DNA from: JBBSQE01 sp038258095
GTDB lineage: Bacteria; Actinomycetota; Thermoleophilia; Solirubrobacterales; 70-9
NCBI GenBank assembly: GCA_038258095.1
Contig: JBBSQE010000001.1
Coordinates: 1-54,733, forward strand
Direction of reading: 5' to 3'
Length of the DNA stretch: 54,733 bases
Part shown: piece by piece, positions 50,277 through 54,733 of the stretch
Layout of the letters: each line of letters starts with the position of its first letter
Position numbering within the stretch: position 1 is the stretch's first letter
Notes under the pieces: model-generated
Seen by the model: the letters and a program-made list of their open reading frames with translations, nothing else
What the model was told of the DNA's origin: nothing
The model's database searches: none
Position numbers and translations under genes: made by a program

Positions 50277-51415
50277 CAGCCCGTTCCCTGCACCGCGCGA
50301 TTTAGGGACTCGGCTACGCGCCTGACCGTCCCGCTGTCGAGCGAAGCATGGATCGGGAGCACCAAGTGGCGCTTCGCGACGTCGGTGGCGACCGGAAGGT
50401 CCTCCTCATCCGCGATCGACGCGTACTCGCTGAGACTGTGGAGCCCCGGGTAGAAGCTCGTCTGGATCCCGTCCGCTTTGAGCGCCTCACGGACTCGGTC
50501 GCGGTGCCCCGGGTCGACGAAGACCGGGAAGGCGAAATGGCTCGATCGGCTGACCTCGTCATCGGAATACGGCACGTCGATTCCATCGAGGCCGACAAGT
50601 GCCTCTCGGTACTCACCGGCGACCGCTCGGCGACGTTCGATGTCCGCGTTCAGTCGCTTGATCCGGCTCAGACCTAGAGCAGCCCTGGGCTCGTCGATCC
50701 GGTAGTTGAAGCCGACGTCGGTGACGTCGTAGCCGAGCCCGTGGCCCTTGTGGCGCTCCCAGGTGACAGAGGACATCGCGTGGCTCCGCAGCGAGCGGGC
50801 GCTGGCAGCGATCTCCGGATCATCGGTCGAGACTGCGCCCCCCTCCCCCACCGCAAGCTGCTTCTTGCTGAATAACGAAAAGCACCCGATGTGCCCGACG
50901 GAGCCGACCGGCGAGCCCTCCGGCGTACGAGCACAGATCGCCTCCGCGCAGTCCTCGATCAGCGTCAGCCCACGTTGGTCACACAAGGCCCGGATCTTCT
51001 CGACCTCGGCCGAGTAGCCCCACATGTGGACTGCGATGACCGCTTTGGTCGCAGGCGTGATGGCGCGCTCGACGGTCTCGGCGCTGAGGTTGGGTGACAT
51101 GACGCTCGCCGAGTCGCAGAAGGTGACCTCGGCACCGGTGTAGCGGACCGCATGGGCAGTCGCGACGAAGGTGTGGGCGGGAACGACGACTTCGTCCCCC
51201 GGGCCCAAGCCAACCGCCCGGCAGGCGAGATGAAGTGCCGCGGTGCCGCTCGAGACCGCGATCGCGTGCTCGGTCCCGGTCACGGCGGTGAGCTCAGACT
51301 CGAAGGTCTGCGTTCTTGGCCCCATCGTCAGCCATCCGGACCTGAGGCAATCGAGAACCGCCTCGACATCGTCGTCGGTCACTTCGATCTCCACCAACTG
51401 CACGTCCCAGGTCAT
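50276..51415 (-). CDS. DegT/DnrJ/EryC1-family sugar aminotransferase
   Basis: A 379-residue PLP-dependent transaminase for keto-sugar nucleotides. It has SSGTAALHLACRAVGLGPGDEV (55-76), the cofactor-binding Asp155 in LIEDCAEA and the Schiff-base lysine Lys185 in CFSLFSKKQLAVGEGG, then GYNYRIDEPRA-like NYRIDEPRAALG. It is clearly related to the next gene but not a recent duplicate. It is joined to both neighbours by start/stop overlaps. The sugar position aminated (C3 or C4) is unknown. Confidence 0.92.
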   Translation of the reverse strand: MTWDVQLVEIEVTDDDVEAVLDCLRSGWLTMGPRTQTFESELTAVTGTEHAIAVSSGTAALHLACRAVGLGPGDEVVVPAHTFVATAHAVRYTGAEVTFCDSASVMSPNLSAETVERAITPATKAVIAVHMWGYSAEVEKIRALCDQRGLTLIEDCAEAICARTPEGSPVGSVGHIGCFSLFSKKQLAVGEGGAVSTDDPEIAASARSLRSHAMSSVTWERHKGHGLGYDVTDVGFNYRIDEPRAALGLSRIKRLNADIERRRAVAGEYREALVGLDGIDVPYSDDEVSRSSHFAFPVFVDPGHRDRVREALKADGIQTSFYPGLHSLSEYASIADEEDLPVATDVAKRHLVLPIHASLDSGTVRRVAESLNRAVQGTG

Positions 51416-52596
51416 GCGACGACCTCGGCAACCGTCTCGACGACTCGATGGACCTGCTCGTCGGTCAGGTGGGGAAAGAGCGGGAGGTTGAACTGCTTCT
51501 GCGAAACGAGCTCCGTCTGGGGCAGCGACACATCCGGGAAACGCTCCCGGTACGCGCTGAACTCGTGGACACCGGTGTACATGGTCGTGGTCTGCACGCC
51601 CCGCTCCTTGAGGGCGGTGCGCACTCCGTTTCGGTCGCGGTCGCCGGACGCGATGACGCTCATCGAGTAGGCCGATGAGGTCTCGACCTGCTCGTCGGAG
51701 AACGGCACCGAGACCCCCTCGACCCCACCGAGGAGACCCCGGTACAGCCGGGTCAGCTCACGCCTGCGTTCGATCTCTCCGGGCAGGCGGGCGAACTTCG
51801 ATATCAGGAGGGCCGCACGGGGCTCATCCATCCGGTAGTTGAAGCCGAGAGCCGTCACGTCATAACCGCTGGCGTGGCCGCTGTGCCGGTCCATGGTGCC
51901 CGCCGACATCCCCTGGGAGCGGAGCAGGCGAGCCCGCTTGGCAACCTCGGGGTCGTCGGTGTTGAGGGCTCCGCCCTCACCGATGCCGAGAACCTTGTTC
52001 GGGAAGAAACTGAAGGCCCCGGTGGCGCCGAAGGTCCCGAGCCGCCGGCCGCTTGCCGTGGCGAACGGTGCGTGGGCCGCGTCTTCCATCAGGCCAAGGC
52101 CGTGCTCGGCACAGATTTCGGCGAGGCGCTCAGGCGAGGCGGCATAGCCCCCGTAATGCACCGGCACGATCGCCTTGGTCCGGGCAGTGATCAGGCTCTC
52201 GGCATGACTGGGGTCCATGCACAGGTCCTCGACACCGCAGATGTCGGCGAAGATCGGCGTGGCGCCCGTCTGCATGACCGTGGCCACAGTTGCGACGAAC
52301 GTGAATGAGGGCACGATGACCTCATCGCCCGGCCCTACCCCCATGCAGAGAAGGCCGAGATGAAGCGCCGTCGTGCAACTGGAGGTGGCGATGACGTGTC
52401 CACAGCCGAGGCTTTCCGCGAAGATTTCCTCGAACTCCTCGACTCGCGGGCCCATGGTCCACCAGCCCGAGCGGAGTGTCGCCTCGACCGCATCCAGGTC
52501 CTCCTGCTCGATCCTGAGGTCGAAGACCGGGATCGACGGTGCCGCTTCGTCGATCTGGCTGTCGGCATTTGTGGATGTGTCGGAGGGTGAGGTCAC
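51412..52596 (-). CDS. DegT/DnrJ/EryC1-family sugar aminotransferase (second copy)
   Basis: A 394-residue PLP-dependent sugar transaminase. It has SSCTTALHLGLLCMGVGPGDEV (72-93), PSFTFVATV, Asp172 in MEDAAHAP and the active-site Lys201 in AFSFFPNKVLGIGEGG, then NYRMDEPRAALL. The first 20 residues are a polar extension absent from its neighbour. The start is GTG at 52596, only 25 bases from the divergent wecB-like gene. Two such enzymes in a row suggest a diamino sugar or two separate amination steps. Confidence 0.92.
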   Translation of the reverse strand: MTSPSDTSTNADSQIDEAAPSIPVFDLRIEQEDLDAVEATLRSGWWTMGPRVEEFEEIFAESLGCGHVIATSSCTTALHLGLLCMGVGPGDEVIVPSFTFVATVATVMQTGATPIFADICGVEDLCMDPSHAESLITARTKAIVPVHYGGYAASPERLAEICAEHGLGLMEDAAHAPFATASGRRLGTFGATGAFSFFPNKVLGIGEGGALNTDDPEVAKRARLLRSQGMSAGTMDRHSGHASGYDVTALGFNYRMDEPRAALLISKFARLPGEIERRRELTRLYRGLLGGVEGVSVPFSDEQVETSSAYSMSVIASGDRDRNGVRTALKERGVQTTTMYTGVHEFSAYRERFPDVSLPQTELVSQKQFNLPLFPHLTDEQVHRVVETVAEVVA

Positions 52597-52621
52597 GTCT
52601 TTCCAAGATACGCTCGAGCGG

Positions 52622-53695
52622 ATGCGGATCCTCTACGTAATCGGCGCGCGCCCGAACTTCGTGAAGACCGCACCGGTCATCTCATCGCTGCGTGCCCGTC
52701 TGCCTGACGCGGGGCACGTGCTCGTTCACACCGGCCAGCACTACGACCGGCTGATGTCGGAGGTGTTCTTCGAAGAGCTCGGTGTGCCTGAGCCCGATCA
52801 CATGCTCCAGGTGGGGTCGGGCAGCCACGCCGAGCAGACCGCGCGGGTGATCGAACGCCTCGAGCCGGTCCTGCTCACCGAGAAGCCCGACCTAGTCATC
52901 GTGCCCGGCGACGTCAACTCGACGCTCGCGGCGGCGCTGACGGCGGTGAAACTCGGCATCCCCGTCGCCCATATCGAGGCCGGCCTGCGGCGCTTTGACC
53001 GCACGATGCCCGAGGAGGTGAACCGCGTCCTCGTCGACCAGATGTCCGACCACCTCTTCCTCCACTCGCCCGAGGCGGTCGACAACCTGGACCGCGAGGG
53101 CATCGCCGGCGACGGGATGCACATGGTCGGCAACACGATGATCGACACCCTCGTCGCCCTCGAGAGCCGTATCAGCGACGCCGGGACGGCGGAGCGATTG
53201 GGCATGAAGCCGGGTGGGTTCGTCCTCGTGACACTGCACCGCCCCGCTCTCGTGGACGGGCCGCTGTTGGGCGAGACGGCAGCGCAGCTCGCCGGGCTCG
53301 CGGCCGAGATGCCTGTCGTCTTCCCGGTCCATCCCCGTACCCGGAAGATGCTCGAGGGCACGGCTTCAGACGCGCCGCGTCTCCACCTCGTCGACCCCGT
53401 CGGCTACATCGACTTCCTCTCCCTCCAATCCGACGCCGCCGCCGTTCTCACCGACTCCGGCGGCATCCAGGAGGAGACGACCTACCTCGGCATCCCCTGC
53501 TTCACCCTGCGCGACAACACCGAGCGCCCGATCACCCTCACCTCTGGCACGAACACTCTGCTCGGCCTCAACCCCGCGGCGATCGCCGGCATCCCCGCGG
53601 CGCTCGAAGCTCGTTCGGGCGACGCGCCGCCGGTCCCACCGCTCTGGGACGGCAAGGCGTCGGAGCGGATCGCGGACGTGGTCGAAGGTCTGTAG
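52622..53695 (+). CDS. wecB: UDP-GlcNAc 2-epimerase, non-hydrolysing
   Basis: Interconverts UDP-GlcNAc and UDP-ManNAc (or a relative of them). The 357-residue GT-B-fold product has GARPNFVKTAPV (8-19), HTGQHYD (36-42), IEAGLRRFDRTMPEE (118-132), the catalytic His206 in LHRP and DSGGIQEE (278-285). Where the family usually has HRxEN after the His, this protein has HRPALVD, a small but real change near the active site. The ATG at 52622 follows a long non-coding part of the frame. It runs against the surrounding genes, and its stop directly abuts the infC stop. Confidence 0.88.
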   Translation: MRILYVIGARPNFVKTAPVISSLRARLPDAGHVLVHTGQHYDRLMSEVFFEELGVPEPDHMLQVGSGSHAEQTARVIERLEPVLLTEKPDLVIVPGDVNSTLAAALTAVKLGIPVAHIEAGLRRFDRTMPEEVNRVLVDQMSDHLFLHSPEAVDNLDREGIAGDGMHMVGNTMIDTLVALESRISDAGTAERLGMKPGGFVLVTLHRPALVDGPLLGETAAQLAGLAAEMPVVFPVHPRTRKMLEGTASDAPRLHLVDPVGYIDFLSLQSDAAAVLTDSGGIQEETTYLGIPCFTLRDNTERPITLTSGTNTLLGLNPAAIAGIPAALEARSGDAPPVPPLWDGKASERIADVVEGL

Positions 53696-54388
53696 CTACT
53701 TGGCCGCGGCTGCGGGGGTGTCGCCGTCGGCCGGCTCGGCGGGCTTGTCGTCCTTAGCCGGCTTGTCGTCCGTCGCGGGCTTGTCGTCCTTCGCCGCCTT
53801 CGCGTCATCGCCCTCGGCGGCCTGCTCGTCCTCCGCGCGCGCCGCGGTCGACGGCGCCACCAGCATGCTCATGTTGCGACCCTCCTGCAGGGGGTCCGAC
53901 TCGATGACGGCCAGTCCATCCAGATCGTCGAAGAGGCGCTTCAGAAGGGCTCGTCCCCGCTCGGGATGGGCTTGCTCGCGGCCCCGGAACATGATCGTGA
54001 CCTTGACCTTGTCGCCGTGGCGAAGGAAACGGATGACGTGGCCCTTCTTGGTCCCGTAGTCGTGGTCGGCGATCTTCGGACGGAGCTTGATTTCCCGCAC
54101 GTTGACCTGCTGCTGGTGCTTGCGGGCCTGCTTTTGCTTCTGCTCCTGCTCGTACTTGTACTTCGAGTAGTCGAGCAGGCGGGTGACCGGGGGCTTCGCG
54201 TCGGGAGCGACTTCGACGAGATCGAGGTCGACGGAACGGGCCTGCTCCAGCGCGTCGTCGATCGCGTGGATGCCGAGCTGCTCTCCGTCGGCTCCGATCA
54301 GGCGCACCTTGGACACGCGAATCCGCTCGTTGATCCGCGTGGAATCACGTTCGGGGGGACGCCGGTCGAACCTACGCGGGATCGGCAC
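53696..54388 (-). CDS. infC: Translation initiation factor IF-3
   Basis: A 230-residue IF-3, which keeps ribosomal subunits apart and checks initiator tRNA. It has the N-terminal domain RINERIRVSKVRLIGADGEQ followed by DALEQARSVDLDLVEVAP, the linker with LLDYSKYKYEQEQKQKQARK, the C-terminal domain with REIKLRPKIADHDYGTK, and a long Lys/Asp/Ala tail (about 180-230) with three DDKPA repeats. The start assigned is GTG at 54388, without a strong ribosome site. Rare or weak starts are usual for infC, which controls its own translation, so the true start may differ by a few codons. Confidence 0.96.
   Translation of the reverse strand: MPIPRRFDRRPPERDSTRINERIRVSKVRLIGADGEQLGIHAIDDALEQARSVDLDLVEVAPDAKPPVTRLLDYSKYKYEQEQKQKQARKHQQQVNVREIKLRPKIADHDYGTKKGHVIRFLRHGDKVKVTIMFRGREQAHPERGRALLKRLFDDLDGLAVIESDPLQEGRNMSMLVAPSTAARAEDEQAAEGDDAKAAKDDKPATDDKPAKDDKPAEPADGDTPAAAAK
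53742..53795. repeat. Three tandem 18-bp repeats in the infC 3' end
   Basis: Three consecutive 18-base units (53742-53759, 53760-53777, 53778-53795) share GGCTTGTCGTCC and encode the KDDKPA-type repeats in the IF-3 tail. The period is in frame, so the tail length can vary without disrupting the gene. Confidence 0.75.
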
Positions 54389-54494
54389 TAGCTGAGAGTG
54401 CTTCGGAGCTTCAAGAGGACGAGAGCTAGGTGCGAGGGCACGCGGGCGCTCAGTGGCGCGGTGTGGTTTGGGTGCCGTCAGTCAACTGAGGGGG

Positions 54495-54522
54495 AGTATA
54501 GACGCCGAGAGCCGTGAAGCAA
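54495..54522 (-). promoter_or_regulatory. Candidate sigma-70-type promoter for infC
   Basis: On the minus strand TTGCTT (54517-54522) and TATACT (54495-54500) are separated by 16 bases, a fair match to a housekeeping promoter. It lies in the 146-base gap between thrS and infC, about 107 bases upstream of the infC start, leaving room for a leader. The -10 match is good (5 of 6) and the -35 match is partial. Confidence 0.4.
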
Positions 54523-54534
54523 GGCGAAGGGGTG

Positions 54535-54733
54535 TCAACTCCGTGACGGCTCTGCAAGAAGATGGCGTTCGGCCAGCTCGGCCGGAGTCATCGCGCCGAG
54601 CTCGCCCTCGTCATGGGAGCGCACGGCAACCTGCCCGGCCTCCTGCTCACGGTCCCCGACAACGAGCATGAAGGGGTAGCGGCCGAGCTCGGCGTCGCGG
54701 ATCTTGCGCCCGACGGACTCGGAGCGGTCGTCG
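54535..54733 (-). CDS. thrS: Threonyl-tRNA synthetase, C-terminal end
   Basis: The last 65 residues of a class II synthetase running off the right edge. They carry the ThrRS anticodon-binding end: RKIRDAELGRYPFMLVVGDR, then EAGQVAVRSHDEGELG, finishing in a short acidic helix. Together with infC, rpmI, rplT, pheS and pheT on the same strand this is the classic thrS-infC-rpmI-rplT-pheST neighbourhood. Only the 3' part is available, so no start or leader can be judged. Confidence 0.88.
   Translation of the reverse strand, partial: DDRSESVGRKIRDAELGRYPFMLVVGDREQEAGQVAVRSHDEGELGAMTPAELAERHLLAEPSRS

Noticed and set aside
50276..52596. The two DegT genes as a recent tandem duplication
   Set aside because: They differ throughout, including in the active-site flanks and N-terminal length, so any duplication is old.
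1..54733. tRNA, rRNA, CRISPR, insertion-sequence or integrase features
   Set aside because: Gaps were read by eye; none has cloverleaf, spaced repeats, transposase or terminal inverted repeats. The cassettes therefore show no visible mobility genes.

Overview
The window is about 54.7 kb of very GC-rich bacterial chromosome with densely packed genes, many GTG/TTG starts and strong G/C preference at third codon positions. Several features suggest a high-GC actinobacterium, possibly of the Thermoleophilia/Solirubrobacterales type: a class E-like sortase with an LPFTG substrate, an Rpf-like muralytic domain, a pheST-argCJBD block and DivIVA-like coiled-coil proteins. The taxonomic placement is inference. 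I saw no rRNA, tRNA, CRISPR array, insertion sequence or integrase.

Left part (1-13 kb): the 5' end of a lipoprotein gene, gltX, a lipoprotein-like frame without an ordinary start codon, nfo, an acyl-CoA dehydrogenase, a small zinc-ribbon protein, a methyltransferase, a deacetylase-like protein, a SRPBCC protein, a Cys-rich protein, dnaE, a sixA-type phosphatase and an Rpf-like secreted protein. Then argG, followed by a 51-residue membrane protein read in the same direction.

Surface module (14.6-19.1 kb): a sortase, a Thr-rich membrane protein with 7-residue repeats, two coiled-coil proteins (one with a long Pro-rich region), a CxxC protein coupled to a membrane-anchored protein, and a short LPFTG wall-anchored protein.

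Polysaccharide region (19.1-39.9 kb): a TPR-bearing O-antigen-ligase-like protein faces, divergently, a Wzz/BY-kinase, a second O-antigen-ligase-like protein and an AsnB-type amidotransferase. On the minus strand lies a tightly overlapping operon of nucleotide-sugar enzymes, four GT4 glycosyltransferases, a Wzx-type flippase, an FkbM and a class I methyltransferase, a DUF4091 lipoprotein and a secreted beta-helix protein. Together these look like a Wzx/Wzy-type surface polysaccharide locus. No initiating phosphoglycosyltransferase or outer export gene is visible.

Right part (40-54.7 kb): housekeeping genes on the minus strand in the order thrS-infC // rpmI-rplT-trmH-pheS-pheT-argC-argJ-argB-argD. 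The // marks a 4.5-kb four-gene sugar cassette (wecB-like epimerase, two DegT aminotransferases, a GNAT/FemAB-like transferase that is probably frameshifted). In many actinobacteria argG follows argD closely. Here argD and argG lie on either side of the polysaccharide and surface region. Two conserved housekeeping blocks therefore appear to be split by cell-surface carbohydrate genes, which is the most striking architectural feature of the window.
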